From assembly GCA_010405405.1 (NCBI GenBank), contig MU004232.1, positions 1,445,481-1,509,480 of the forward strand: a DNA stretch of 64,000 bases, in the 5' to 3' direction. Positions 35,678 through 47,262 of the stretch are shown here, piece by piece. Below the pieces are notes generated by a model that worked only from the letters and a program-made list of their open reading frames with translations, ran no database searches and had not been told where the DNA came from. Source of the DNA: Microthyrium microscopicum (Eukaryota > Ascomycota > Dothideomycetes > Microthyriales > Microthyriaceae). Numbering within the stretch: position 1 is the first letter of the stretch; every line of letters begins with the position of its first letter. The translations under genes and the position numbers were made by a program.

Positions 35678-37188
35678 CTAGTTGCCCAGCGCAGTCGACC
35701 CTCCTTTCTTCGACGATGCTCCTGCTACAACCAATGCCTTGCCAACTTTGTTGACTCCGCGCTGCAAATCTGTGCCGACGCGCTGTACTTGGGCCACTGC
35801 GTCGCCCAATAGCACACGCATCGCACCTTCCAGCCGCCCGTCTTTCTTGCGCCGCATCCATAATAGTAGGAGCAGCAATATTATAGCGTCGAAAGCAACG
35901 TGCTTTAGCACACTGCTTATCAGCGTCCATGTCAGGTTGAGGAAGGTCCCACGCCGCGTGCGTGTCCATAAGCGGCGCGCTTCGAGTTGTTCGCGCAAAG
36001 CGGCGACTTCCGCAGTCAGCCGGATGAGCGCGGTGGACACTCGCCGTCGCCATTTAGTGTCGTCGGCGCGGGTGCGTTTCTTGGGCGCATCTGGGTCCGC
36101 TGCGGCGGAGGTTTGTTCGTCGGCTGCGCGTGGGGCGGCGCGTTTGCCATGTGGGTCGAGAGTAGCTGGATTAGGTGGTGGTTCGGCTATTTGTGAGTCG
36201 GGCGCGTCAACGAACTCATCGCCGCCGGCGGAGTCGTCGTCGCTTGAGTCGTCGATTACACTGTGAGAGAGGGGGCTACCGGTGAGATGGCGCATGTCAG
36301 TGGAGGTGCGAGTGCCAGCGACGTTGGATGTGCTATTTACACCCAAACCGCTAAGGCGTTTCTTGCTGCGGTCGGCGAATTTGAAGATTGGTTGAGCTGG
36401 AGGGAGGCTATGAGAATGTGAAGGATCTGAGCGTGGAAGAGATTGTTGGGCAGGGTCCATAGACTGTGATCTGGATAGTCCAAGTCCAGAGCCAGAGCCT
36501 ACGCCGACACCTATCCCTAGGCCAGCTCCATGATGTGTTGGCGAAGAGGAAGAGGATGAAGAGGCATTTGCTTTCACTTGATCCCAGACAAATTCTAGTT
36601 CGTCGACGAGAGCGCGGGAGTCTGGAGAGGAGTTTGCGTATTGGCGCATAGTCGATATAAGTGTGGTTATGTAGCGTCGTTTAGCTTCGGTTCGGGAGAG
36701 TCCGGCACATGATTTCCATGCGTCCCTGATAAGAATCAGTCAATCGTTCTGGCAATGTCAAATACACCAAAGTAAGAGTATGGCGCTAGTGCGAGCCCAT
36801 ATCTGGCATAAAAGTGTATTGGAGGCGGACGAACCATTTCTCTCTTGCTTGATGGGCAGAAGCATCTCTGCCACTGGGTCTCTGCATTATCCCATCCACA
36901 TCTCCCTCTGTCACTTATTTATCAGTATATGGCTCGTGCAGGATTTGACGCGTTCGAAAGTGGTATCGTACCCATGCTCTGCTTGTACAAGCCATAGAGC
37001 TTCAGTCTCAGCTTCGCTGGTGGTTTCTCGGCCCCGATGGGTATCTTGTTGACTGTATTGAGCGCATGGCTAAAGACCCGATCTGTTGAATAATCACATG
37101 CGATTAGCATAATGTAATTTGCGCATCAAAACAGCCGGGATTGAGGGAGTGGCGGATCAGTGATGTACATACCGACAGAGTCAGACAT
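35678..37188 (-). CDS. Tail-anchored acyl-CoA-binding protein (ACBD5/Atg37-like)
   Basis: A 415-residue protein with an N-terminal acyl-CoA-binding domain (about residues 5-105). Diagnostic blocks are VFSHALNTVNKIP, LKLYGLYKQSMEGDVDG and KWDAWKSCAGLSRTEAKRRYI, which carry the Tyr, Lys and Trp residues that hold the CoA ester. A disordered Ser/Gly/Pro region, a coiled coil (TALIRLTAEVAALREQLEARR) and a hydrophobic segment (VAFDAIILLLLLLWMRRKK) follow. This layout matches peroxisomal ACBD5 and its fungal counterpart Atg37, which acts in pexophagy; the location is inferred. Exons: 37188-37173, 37082-36972, 36907-36835 and 36725-35678, 416 codons. The third intron uses an atypical GTTCGT donor, but the reconstructed ACB motif across it supports the junction. 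Confidence 0.85.
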
Positions 37189-38715
37189 TCCTACTCATTT
37201 GGAGCACGCGATAAGAGGCTGATGAGGAGCGCATATGGGCTAACGGAAGCAGAGGAGCAGGTCGACAAGGTAGCAGTATTATTTGAGTGACAGGATTGAG
37301 TGGCGGGCATAGAGACATCTGATTGATATTGATTTGGGGCTCTGGGTGGTATAGGTATGGGTTGGGTTGTCGTCGTGTCAATTCAAACGTCAGGGTGTCA
37401 TCAGATGCCGCGGCTGTCGGCAATGGTCCGAGTAAAGTGCACTTGATCCTGCTACTCCAGCTATCAGCAATTCAAGCTGCATTATAACGAGTAAGCTGGG
37501 TAGCCGATTCGCTTTTGATACTCCGTACATGTGCAACAACATAAAAGCCTCACTGCTATTTGTGATGGCTGGTCAACATAAAACCTTCCTATCTGTGTCC
37601 ACCAAACAACTCCTCTGATATACTTTCGCCATGACTTTTGATCAGTGGATCCGTGAAATTCAACCATTAAGGTACGGGCAAAGAATCATTCCGCAAGCTT
37701 TAAATTCTCTCTACGTCAGACCCGCAATCCATGTGGAGGGCGCTCAACGACTACAAGTCTACCCTTCATCATTGAAGAAGCGCGTGCATTTGATTGCCCT
37801 CCGTGATGGACAATTTGCCTATACTTCTGCGCACTTGACACGATATCAGAGTCCATTTGAAAGAGCGTGGCAGGTGGGAGCCAGCACAACTGATGGGTGC
37901 ACACCTTTCATACTGTCCATTGGTTGGCGTCGACGAGACAGCAAAAAGAAACAATTCTGATCAGACAAATGCATGAGCAGGAACATGCCCATGAGATACC
38001 AGCCCCTGTCTGTTCTGCTGCCAAAATCATGCAGTTGCTTATTGCTTCAGAGTTGGTTTGTTCACTTGGGAATTGGCTCCAACCTCTTTTAAACAGAAAA
38101 GGCGCTGCCAGGAAGCTATCTTCCCGTTCCGTAAATCGGGAACAGGACTGTCTTGAGATCTAGAATTGATTCAGGCCATCCATGAACTGTTCTATTTCTG
38201 TATCCTCGTGCCGGCCTCTATCACTTTTTCCATTTGACTACTGCAGGCCAAGCAACTTCCGAACTTCGATCCAATCATCGTCATGTTTCTTCAGCCTCGT
38301 ATGCATCTTACTTCCTGCCACCCATCATTCTGTCTTCTAGACCATAGCATTTTGGGCGCAGTGTGCTATGAATTCATACCCCACTTGCCAGAAAGAGTAT
38401 CAATCCATCTTCATGTTTTCCAGGTGTGTGCAAGCGGTCCGTCTGCCGCAGCTTGCATCATGTATGTCTTTGGTTCACAGCCCAGGTTTCTCGCTTCTCA
38501 GCCTTGGCGACAGTGTCTCGTTCCAATGAACGCGATGTGACTTTGGTGAACCAGACCCAGCTTGCAGATAGATGTGCATAAACCATTGATCAAGCACGGG
38601 GAAGATGGAAAACTCTAGTCTGGACACGCAGGACTGCCTGATTTTGATTCACTGAAAAGTTCGCCATGTCCAGTCTCGCGACTTTCGTGTTTCTATCCTT
38701 TTCAGCCTTGTCAAA
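37189..38715. other. Intergenic, no supported gene
   Basis: A 109-codon plus-strand open frame (37631-37960) begins with ATG but shows no family motif, and no introns or homology features support it. Nothing else stands out. Confidence 0.45.
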
Positions 38716-40298
38716 ATGTTGAGCGCCGTAAGAAATTGTCTGGTTTCGCTATTGCCTTTGATGCAATCAAGCTCCTCTCCAAATGCTCTCCCAAAACCAG
38801 GTACGAAGGCGATTGACAGTAGCATACAACCAACAATAGTATATCCTGGAGATGCAATCGGACAGGCCGTCATAACACAGGCGCCTCCAATTCCACGTTA
38901 TGAAAAGCGTGGTCTCAACTCTTTCGAGGGATGGATTACCACAACATCTTCTCAATGTTAGTCTATATACTTCGCGAAACATTAGAGTATCGCTGCTAAC
39001 AAAGTACAAGATGCCGCCATATACTGTCTCACGAACCAAGAATTCGTCACCAACTCCCAATACGCACGATGTTGTGATCCAACAGTAAACTGTCCATTCA
39101 TAACAGCCTGTCAAGGATCAGTCCTAACCTTCAACGGCGGTTCAACCTCCGCCTGGTATGCCATCCCATCCCCCTCAAAAGAACCACGAACTAATAAGCC
39201 AAAAGTGCCAACGCCTGCGTAACCCATCGCTTCTACCTCTCCTACGGCGCCGCAACATACTGGACAGACTTTGGCTGCAACACCGCCTTCGGTGATCTCT
39301 ACTGGAACTCACCCCCCGCCCCATCAACAGCAACAACCACGAAAGCGACCACATCCACCATCATCCAAACAGCAGCCGGCAGCGTCCAAACCATCGTCTC
39401 CGTCCAGACCCAAACGCCCATCGTAACCCAAACCATAACAACCGCCAACAACGCCGCTCCACCCCCAAACACACCCACCGCAACCGCATCAATACAACCA
39501 TCTACCATAACCGTCGTCGCAACAAGCCAACAAATCGTCACAGCCGGCAGTAAAGTCTCCACCATCCCAATAGTATACACCACCCTCTCCGCCATCAACG
39601 CCCAAAACGGCGATGGATCCGCGACAACCTCTTCTGGATCAAGTACACCCACACTCACGGTGAAAGCAAGTAACACACCAACCATAATCGGCGCATCCGT
39701 AGGCGGAGCAGTTGGCGCCCTAGCAATTTCCCTCTTAGCTCTCCTCTTCTGCTGCCGAAAACGCCGTGCGTCTAAACGGTTGAGTTCGGCTACGAATAGT
39801 ACCGCCGTGCCTACACCAATACTCGCGGATACACCGTATGCCAATACACACTATACGGCGAATAACGTGGCATACAAACAGCCCAACATGTCTACCTACC
39901 CAGTCCAGCAACCAGGCGGACCAAACGTTTATGCGGCAGGTCAGTATCCGGTGATCAGTCCAGCGGCCAGTCCACCACCAGGCGGATATGCAGCACATGG
40001 ACGTACGCCTAGTGAGTTGAGCGCTGGATCGCCGGGGGCTGGATATGCGCAGCCGGTGGGTATGTATGCTGGGCAGCAGACTCAGTATGCTGGTGGATAT
40101 GCTCCACCGGCTGGGCCAGGATGGCAGCAGGGACAGCAAGGACAGCAGGAGATGTACGGAGGGCCAACGGGATATGCACAGACGGGGCCGGTGGAGATGG
40201 GAGTGCAGAGTCCGGCGCCGGTGGCGAGACAGCTGGGTATGCAGGCTGTGAACGAGTATCCGGAGCCGCCGGCGCCTGGTGGGCAGACGAGGTGGTGA
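38716..40298 (+). CDS. Single-pass surface protein with Cys-rich ectodomain and Gln/Gly/Pro tail
   Basis: A 494-residue protein in three exons: 38716-38956, 39005-39155 and 39206-40298 (495 codons). The outer part is Cys-rich (DAAIYCLTNQEFVTNSQYARCCDPTVNCPF, ACANACVTHRFYLSYGAATYWTDFGCNTAF). A long Thr/Ser-rich, probably O-mannosylated stalk (about residues 160-285) follows. One membrane segment, IIGASVGGAVGALAISLLALLFCC, precedes RKRR. The cytoplasmic tail is rich in Gly, Pro, Gln and Tyr. The N-terminal hydrophobic stretch (LSAVRNCLVSLLPLM) could be a weak signal sequence. The architecture recalls WSC/Mid2 wall-stress sensors, but no WSC consensus was confirmed. Confidence 0.75.
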
Positions 40299-41015
40299 AT
40301 GCTATGACGAGAGGGCATGGGAATAGGGGAATGTGTATATAAGAGCGATGACTTGGGTACACACGAATCACTGTGGATTTGAGTAATTTATAATGCATCA
40401 ATGTTGAACAAAGGAGTATGAAGGGTGAATTGGTTATTCAATGCTAGTTCTTACTAGCTGTTGTATTCCAACTTGATGGCCATGATAGTATAATTTTGAT
40501 GACCCCATCCAAGTAATGCAAATCCAAACCCAAACCAGATGCATTCTAGGGTCGTGAAGTGTGCCCGAGAGGGACAAGAGTCGTAATAAAACCAAACGCT
40601 GAGTTCATGATAAAAATAAATAGGAACCGCCTAGATGCAAGGAAGGAAACAGGTCGAGACAATTGCTGGTGACAAGAAAAAAGAGAGGTTGGAAGGAAAT
40701 GAACAGGCTGAGTGCTGAAAGATGATTAGGTACGTGTTTGGATGTATCCATGGCTAAGAAAGCCGGATCAGAAGGCTGTGGGTACTGTACAGGTGACGGA
40801 ATGAAAAGTTGAAGAAGGGACAGAGGTATTGGAGATAGCTGGGTAGAGGAAAGTAAGACCAGCTAGATATAGTCGACAGAGAAGTAGTAGGTAGTACGGA
40901 AAGAAGAATGTGTCGTTCAGGAATTGACACAGTATTGGCGAAATAGAAGTGCGATGTTGGATATGTTGAAGATAATCTTGTACAGGGGTTGATCGAGAGG
41001 AAATTAGGTTTTGGC
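40299..41015. other. Intergenic between convergent genes
   Basis: It separates the plus-strand surface-protein gene from the 3' end of the minus-strand gene. No coding signal seen. Confidence 0.5.
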
Positions 41016-42497
41016 TCAAAATTCGGTACTCCATCGCTTTTCCATATTGCCTCTTTCGGATCGAAGCGGAGCTGGGCCTAGCCACATCTGTTCGCGAGCA
41101 GTCTTTTCGGATAGACCTTTGATGAGAGCACTGATGTCGATTGACCCCATATCCACTGACCCATTAGAGTCATGGTATAAAGCTCCGTCCGTGGCGTCTT
41201 CCTCGGCATTCAACATTATGGCCGAGTCATTGTTGAAATTTGAAATGCGTTCGCGACCAGAATGAGAGTGGCTGTGCTTGAGCCCATCCAAAGGCCGAGA
41301 TGTTGGAATCTGCAGTTTCTCTAGATGTGCATTTCGAGAAGGAGCAGAGGTGAGAGGATTAAGACCAGAGGTAGTGTTGGCTTTACTGCGCAGAGGGCGT
41401 AGACGAGGCGAAGGCAGGGCTTCTTCATCAGAAGAGTTTGGGGAAGGAACTGAGGAGACGGACCGTGGTGACACACGAGGACTTAGGTTTTCGCTGTTGC
41501 GATTCATAGTCTGAGTAGAAGGTAATTGTGGAGAAAGTTTGGGTGACGGTCGCCCAGACGCGGTGTCCTGGCTTGCAATTGTGCTGAGATGCGGACGATG
41601 TACAGACTTGCGATTTGATGCTCTTGAAGTGGATCGATATGTGGCACGAGGACGCGCTATCCTAGACGGTGACGGGCCATCATATTCATAATCCGTATCA
41701 TCCTCTGATTCAGAAGTCAATTGTAGATGGAGAGCATTCGCGCGCTGCTTTGCTCGTTTGCCAGCAGAAACCGGCCGTGATGAAGGAGTAGGAACCCGAA
41801 GACCATGATCTAGAGTGCCAGGTATTGATGTTCTGCTGCCTTGCTTCTCCACGGATGGCCCTCTACTTTTACTCGTATTGTCAATGACAGTAACTCCCTT
41901 TTGTCCATTCATGAAAGCGACGGATGGAGGCGGCGCTTTCATCCATCTTCGATCTTCCGGCCTAGCAGGTATCATTGACACGATTGCTGGATGCATGTCG
42001 TTCACCGGAGGTATCTTATAAGATCTTTGTTTCCAACCGCTTCCAAATTCCCCATCATCCTCGACCTTTTCATCTATCCATTCAAACTCTTCTGCTGCTC
42101 GCCGATATCGTCGCTTTCCAGTTCCACTATGCGCTTCTCCGGGTTCTCTGACGCCATCGACTTGACTTATGCTTCCGCCGCTGCCTACACTTGCAACGCT
42201 GGTGCGGTTCGTACCTGGTCGACATTGTGAATCTTTTGTATTTTTGCGCGGTCGTTTCGCAGTTGATGAAGGACCCATTAACATCTCTTCGCGCCAATAC
42301 GCGTTCATTTCCGATGGACCGGGGTGTAGATATAAATTAGGATCCTTCTCGGCGGCCACTTCCATTGCTTTGCGATCGCGCTCGGCGGCCTTTTTGCGTT
42401 TGCGCATGTATTTAGCATTACTACATGGACCGCAAGAGACATAATAGAACAGGGCGGACTGGACGCCTCGGACGAACCAATGGTCGGGTATTATCAT
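41016..42497 (-). CDS. Conserved-looking basic low-complexity protein (493 aa)
   Basis: A single-exon gene. The first 35 residues (MIIPDHWFVRGVQSALFYYVSCGPCSNAKYMRKRKKAAERDRK) contain one short hydrophobic segment followed by a strongly basic helix, reminiscent of a Pezizomycotina family of unknown function anchored by its N-terminus. The middle is Ser/Pro/Arg-rich and disordered, with RRYRRAAEEFEWIDE and GWKQRSYKIPPVNDMHPAIVSMIPARPEDRRWMKAPPPSVAFM as the more ordered islands. The C-terminus holds a short conserved-looking helix (DISALIKGLSEKTAREQMWLGPAPLR). I assign no function. Confidence 0.7.
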   Translation of the reverse strand: MIIPDHWFVRGVQSALFYYVSCGPCSNAKYMRKRKKAAERDRKAMEVAAEKDPNLYLHPGPSEMNAYWREEMLMGPSSTAKRPRKNTKDSQCRPGTNRTSVASVGSGGSISQVDGVREPGEAHSGTGKRRYRRAAEEFEWIDEKVEDDGEFGSGWKQRSYKIPPVNDMHPAIVSMIPARPEDRRWMKAPPPSVAFMNGQKGVTVIDNTSKSRGPSVEKQGSRTSIPGTLDHGLRVPTPSSRPVSAGKRAKQRANALHLQLTSESEDDTDYEYDGPSPSRIARPRATYRSTSRASNRKSVHRPHLSTIASQDTASGRPSPKLSPQLPSTQTMNRNSENLSPRVSPRSVSSVPSPNSSDEEALPSPRLRPLRSKANTTSGLNPLTSAPSRNAHLEKLQIPTSRPLDGLKHSHSHSGRERISNFNNDSAIMLNAEEDATDGALYHDSNGSVDMGSIDISALIKGLSEKTAREQMWLGPAPLRSERGNMEKRWSTEF

Positions 42498-42980
42498 CGC
42501 GATAGGTAGGGGAGCGAATGTTTTGCGGGAGAGGTGGTGGTGTTGAGGGGGGACGTAGTAAAGTGTTTCTGACGTCCCCCTTGTTTGAAGGTGTGGTAGG
42601 ATGTGCAGTCACAGAAGGCACGATGCGCCAGGATTGGCAACTGCGTTGGAGGTGAGATTCCGCGATAGGAAGCTGTAGGAATTATGGCGGGAAGGCGCGG
42701 TGACGATGATGCTAGGTTACCGCTCTTGAAAACAACGTCAGTCGGCGATTTGATGATGAGAGGAATGAAAGCCGTGTATTTTGTATTATTTGGTGCATGA
42801 GATCAGCTGCCTGCCTTTACCAACAGTCAATTGCTCTTTCTCCTTCTTCAAGTGCCTCCAGATTCCAGACAGTCGAATAGCTGGGAGGTGTAGGAGGGTA
42901 GTGGTGATGTATTAGGGTGGGCAATAATACTGGAAGATGAGACTGCGGAGACCCTTTTTCGTTGGCGGCGCAGGGTATGA
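42498..42980. other. Intergenic, left flank of the MULE
   Basis: No supported gene. Open frames here run across the transposon end and are chance. Confidence 0.45.
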
Positions 42981-42990
42981 TGGGTACCTG
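42981..42990 (+). repeat. Left target-site duplication of the MULE
   Basis: TGGGTACCTG stands directly before the left inverted repeat and recurs directly after the right one. Confidence 0.8.
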
Positions 42991-43047
42991 GAGGATAAGT
43001 TTTCGGACCCCCCTTCTTCGGACCCCCCGTCCTGTAGGGGACCCCAA
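42991..43047 (+). repeat. Left inverted repeat of the MULE
   Basis: It starts GAGGATAAG and contains two near copies of CGGACCCCCC; it mirrors the right end with a handful of mismatches. Confidence 0.85.
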
Positions 43048-46000
43048 AGGCGTCTAGCCTCAAATATTCCTTGTCAAAAGTTAGTACTAGCGCGCCATAC
43101 AAATGCATGACCCTGTAGCATCCTATAGTGGGATTGAAGGGCTCCGCTGGGAGGAACTTATTGCTAGAGGATTCTAGACGCGTTGAATCCTGAGTCTAGA
43201 TTGTGCTTAATGGCTCTACTAAAATATACTAATGCACGCGTAGCTGTAGCTTTACGAATTCCCTATTAAAATATAGCTTTTGTTAGTATATTATACCGCT
43301 AAAGCATCTGTAGGATGGGATGTTGAGAGATCTTGACTCTGGCATTGATGTCGCCGTTGCTTAGGATTGTGAAGGTAGAGGGTTGAGATATCTTAATATC
43401 GAGTTCAAAATATGTAAGAAGATAATGCAGATATAGGAATCTGTAGGGAAACATACCTGAATCATATCTGTATGCAATATAGGTTCGATTTTATGCCAAA
43501 TGTTGTGAAATCTCTGTCGATGTAGCTTTACCGCCGTTGATGTCTGTTGATGTTGTGAAATTGATTGGAATATCGTAAGGGGATAGGATTTGGTAAGGGA
43601 ATATAGCTAAATGGTATTCGATGGTGATTCTGGCATAAATATGTGAATATCTGCATCTAATGTTAGTAATAAATACCAAAATCTTGCTCTTCAACTTTAC
43701 TTGTTTAACTTTACTTGTTCTTATCTAATCTTTACTGTTTTAATATGGAATTTAGCCTGCCATTCTACGGCATTCGTGCCCCTTGAAAGCTGTTTGAAGG
43801 TGCAGTTTTTGAGACTTCTGCGGACTTTGACGATTAGGTGTAATTATATGCGTTGAAGGGGGGGTATAATTTGAAGAAGAATACTGGTTTAGGGTATGTA
43901 GCTAAATGATAGATTTATGACTACGCTGTCGTGAGATGCAAATGGCGCGCGCGTGCGACCTTAAAGAAGCGCTTGAAAGATACTAACGATATGGTATGGG
44001 TCTGCACGAAGCTGAATCCTGTAGAGAACTACATCTGCGTTACTATATCTACCCTGTTAAGGGCGTAGATATCTTAAACGCTAGTGTTGAAGCAGATTAT
44101 CATATAGAACGCGTATATTACTACTAGGACTGTACCCAAAGATGTTGTCGCGATGTTGAAGCACACTGTAGGTGTGGATGTGAGTAACTAGTAGGTTGCT
44201 AGAGTGAAGCGTAAGCTTTTTGGCAAATCTGTGGACGACTTTAGGGAGAACTTTAAGTTATTTCCTTCTTATCTCGCGTAGTTGATGTACCACAATCCTA
44301 CAACTATTGTGAAGTATCTGAGGGTTGAAGAGGGGTACTATAAACGTATCTTTATCTGTCCTTTTGTTAGTTGAATGACTTGGAAGCACTCGCCTAAATA
44401 CTTGACCCTTGATGCTGCGCATTGTTGAACTGGGTATAGTCTGAAGCTCGTTACGGCTTGTGGATTCGATTCTGAGGGTGAATTGGTTATTTACGCGTGG
44501 GGAATTATTGAGAGTGAGAATAATGACGCGTGGTTGTGGTGGTGTAAGAACTGTAAGATGGCAATGCTAGAGGTTGATATGATATTTGAAGGTAAGATTT
44601 TGATATCACATGACGCTAAGACCCCTTTGGAGCTGGTTATTCCGTTTCGTTTACCCTATTAAATTAATATTACATCTTCAAGACCCCTCTATAGCTCTAC
44701 TATAATATAACTTTATACTACTTCTACTACTTTAACTAACCTGTTTATAGGTCGCTAAATAGTAATTATTTCTGATCGCGATAAAGGCTTACAGAATGCT
44801 ATTCCCTTCGCTTTCCCTTAATCTGCGCTAGGCTATTGTGTCTTCTATTTGGCATAGAATATGAAGAAGCACTCTCGTAGCGAGCTCTGCGAATGACTTA
44901 CATACTAACTTGCTCGTACTAATAGTGACGTTTACTATAATTGAGTAATTTGAGAGGGGTTATAGGTTAATCTAATCTTTAAGACCTATGTTAAGACCTG
45001 GGGGGATAAAGCTCTTTGGAACTTCTAATACTTCCCTACGTCAAGATATGGTTATACTATATCTAATTTTAGTGAGATTGCTAACTTAGCGATGAAGGAA
45101 GCGCGCTACGAGTATCCTATCGAACTGCTAATTTACGTCTGGGATTGGGTGATGAAGAAGCGCGCGGAATGGTTATGAGCTGTAAACCTGAAGATTTTAA
45201 GGTTATCTTGAAGACGAGAGATCTTAATATAATATCTTACGGCTTGAGGGAAGGTTTACCTTAAAGATTCCCGTAAGTACGCCTCTAAATGTACTGTTGA
45301 CTTTAACACCTTTGAAGATGCCCTGGAAGTTACTGCTATTGTTATATATTTTGGCGATAATGAAGGTCGCTGTTATGAAGCTAAATACCGTGTTGACGTC
45401 GCTACTTATAGCTGTAGCTGTCGTCGCTGGTAGGATAATCTCTTTCCCTGTGCATACGCGTTTGCTGTTCTTTAAGATCCTAGGATTAGTGTTAATCTAA
45501 TCGACTTCGTCTACTACTTCTGGTTTATTGATAATCTGTAGTAGGCCTATCTTAACAGCACTAATAACGACGAAGTCTTTAACACCTCTACTCGGTATAC
45601 TATGACGCTAATCTTTATTAATGATTTACAGGTTATGGACGACGATACTCTGATTCCGCTAGAGTCTATGGTTATGTAGGGCCTAGATGCTAAAAAGCGG
45701 AAAGAGGCGGGCATAGGCTATTATGAGCTAACTCCTGTTGATTAGCGTTGTTCAAGATGTGGTGGAAAAGGGCATAATATTGTGTTGTGTCCTTCTTGCG
45801 ACGACCTAGAAGAATGGTAGAGGATTGTGGGTGCTTTAAAATCTGTCCTTTCTTTTGTCTTTATCGTCGCTTCTTTCCTTTGTCTCTGCTTGTATGGTAG
45901 CATTAAACTTTAATACCAAAATTTAACATTTTGACTAAAATCTTAGCTTCAAATCGATCCTTGCTAGCTAAGAATTGGTTAAGATCTTGCCCTCTAATCT

Positions 46001-46103
46001 CGCTAGTTCTGCTGTTGAATACGTCCCTGTTAGGCCCAAAATGGCGCCCGCTAACAAATTTGGTGGCTGCGCTATTACCCCTGTTGAACGCCTAAAATGG
46101 GCG

Positions 46104-46160
46104 TTGGGGTCCCCTGCAGGACGGGGGGTCCGAAGAAGGGGGGTCTGAAGACTTCTCTTC
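46104..46160 (-). repeat. Right inverted repeat of the MULE
   Basis: The reverse complement starts GAAGAGAAG and then follows the left end through GACCCCCCTTCTTCGG and GTCCTGCAGGGGACCCCA. Confidence 0.85.
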
Positions 46161-46170
46161 TGGGTACCTG
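46161..46170 (+). repeat. Right target-site duplication of the MULE
   Basis: An exact second copy of TGGGTACCTG. Confidence 0.8.
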
Positions 46171-47262
46171 TTCCTTGTGCTTGGCTCTGGCTCTGGTTCT
46201 GCGCCAACTTCAAGTTGTATCGCTGGTTCTGGGGGACATTGTGACGTGTTTCAGACCAATGAAAGCGGTTGAACACCAGCTGCTCTGTTGCTACCCAGGG
46301 CCACCGTCTAACTTCCTCTCTCTGTCACGATCTCTCCGAATTCAGTTGCAGGTATATATTGAAAGTCTGGGCAAATTGCAATGAAAGAAAGCCTGAGCGG
46401 GTGCGATCAGTCGTGTTCTTGAACTCGTTACAATCCCGAAGTCCCCGAACCCATGCCGCTCTTGTCAGCAAAACGCTGCTGTTGTTGACGCCACAATACT
46501 TGGCATTTCTCAGCTACTTCTCCTCTCGTTGGTCTGATTCCAACTCAAGGATTTGTTCCTTGCAATCCATTTTCTTGTCCGACTGCTGTTGTCTTTGTTT
46601 GACAGCAGACAAGGATGTGTGACAATCTGATTGATGGATCATGGCACTGTTGTCTCTGCGTCTGATGCCCCGAGGCACGCAACCCCAAAACTGGTCCTCG
46701 GATACACTTGTACATCAATCTGCTAATAATATTTCCAGAGAGTTCACAAGCTGCGCCAAGCATGTTATCAAACTTCCAACATGACAGTAACAGACCCCTC
46801 TTGCCCAGGTATCTCGAGTTTAGACCGAGCGACAACAAGCGTATCATCTGCACAAGGAGTGGTTGATAGACTAATCCCAGTTCCTCCACGTGCATTATCC
46901 TCATATCGTCATACGAAACAAATAACTTCATATGTTCCGCCCTGCCAGAAGTTGCAACAACCTGCGGGTTTACAGTTGTTTGTATCATTCGACCAATCCT
47001 ACAGGGCGAGAGGAAGCATGAATCAACTCCATAACTGCCGATTGGTCAATATGCTTCGCTAAATCCAACACCGCACCCATCTTCACGTCTTTAAATCGAA
47101 TTCCTAGGGAATGTTTACAGGAGATCCAGAATATGGAAGGTCAAGTCTTCAATCCAAAAACTTTGTGTTCTCAAGTAAGTATTCTAAACATTTCAGCCCA
47201 TTTCATGGTTGAATCTCCCGACTTTCACATGTCCATGATACCATCATTTAATCCAGTACCCA
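46171..47262. other. Intergenic, right flank of the MULE
   Basis: A 147-codon minus-strand open frame (46545-46988) and shorter ones lack any family motif; I do not call them genes. Confidence 0.45.

Larger units (their letters stand above)
42991..46160 (+). mobile_element. Mutator-like (MULE/FAR1-type) DNA transposon, decayed
   Basis: A 3,170-nt element bounded by inverted repeats of about 57 nt (42991-43047, 46104-46160) and a 10-bp target duplication, TGGGTACCTG, within the 8-11 bp range of Mutator elements. The plus strand holds a transposase relic in one main direction. First comes VARVKRKLFGKSVDDFRENFKLFPSYLA, then the MULE catalytic core block with TGYSLKLVTACGFDSEGELVIYAWGIIESENNDAWLWW and FISDRDKGLQNAIPFAF. 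A SWIM zinc finger (CSCRRW...LFPCAYAFAVL, about 45411-45475) and a CCHC knuckle (CSRCGGKGHNIVLC, 45749-45790) follow. Several in-frame stops interrupt it, so it is no longer autonomous. It is far less AT-shifted than the Tc1-like element at 28-32 kb. Confidence 0.9.

Noticed and set aside
37631-37960. 109-codon plus-strand open frame
   Set aside because: ATG present but no motif, splice or homology support; mentioned only in the intergenic entry.
42817-43108. Minus-strand open frames across the left MULE end
   Set aside because: They run through the inverted repeat and cannot be older host genes as written.
46545-46988. 147-codon minus-strand open frame with ATG
   Set aside because: No domain, no biased composition, and it sits in the flank of a transposon; likely chance.
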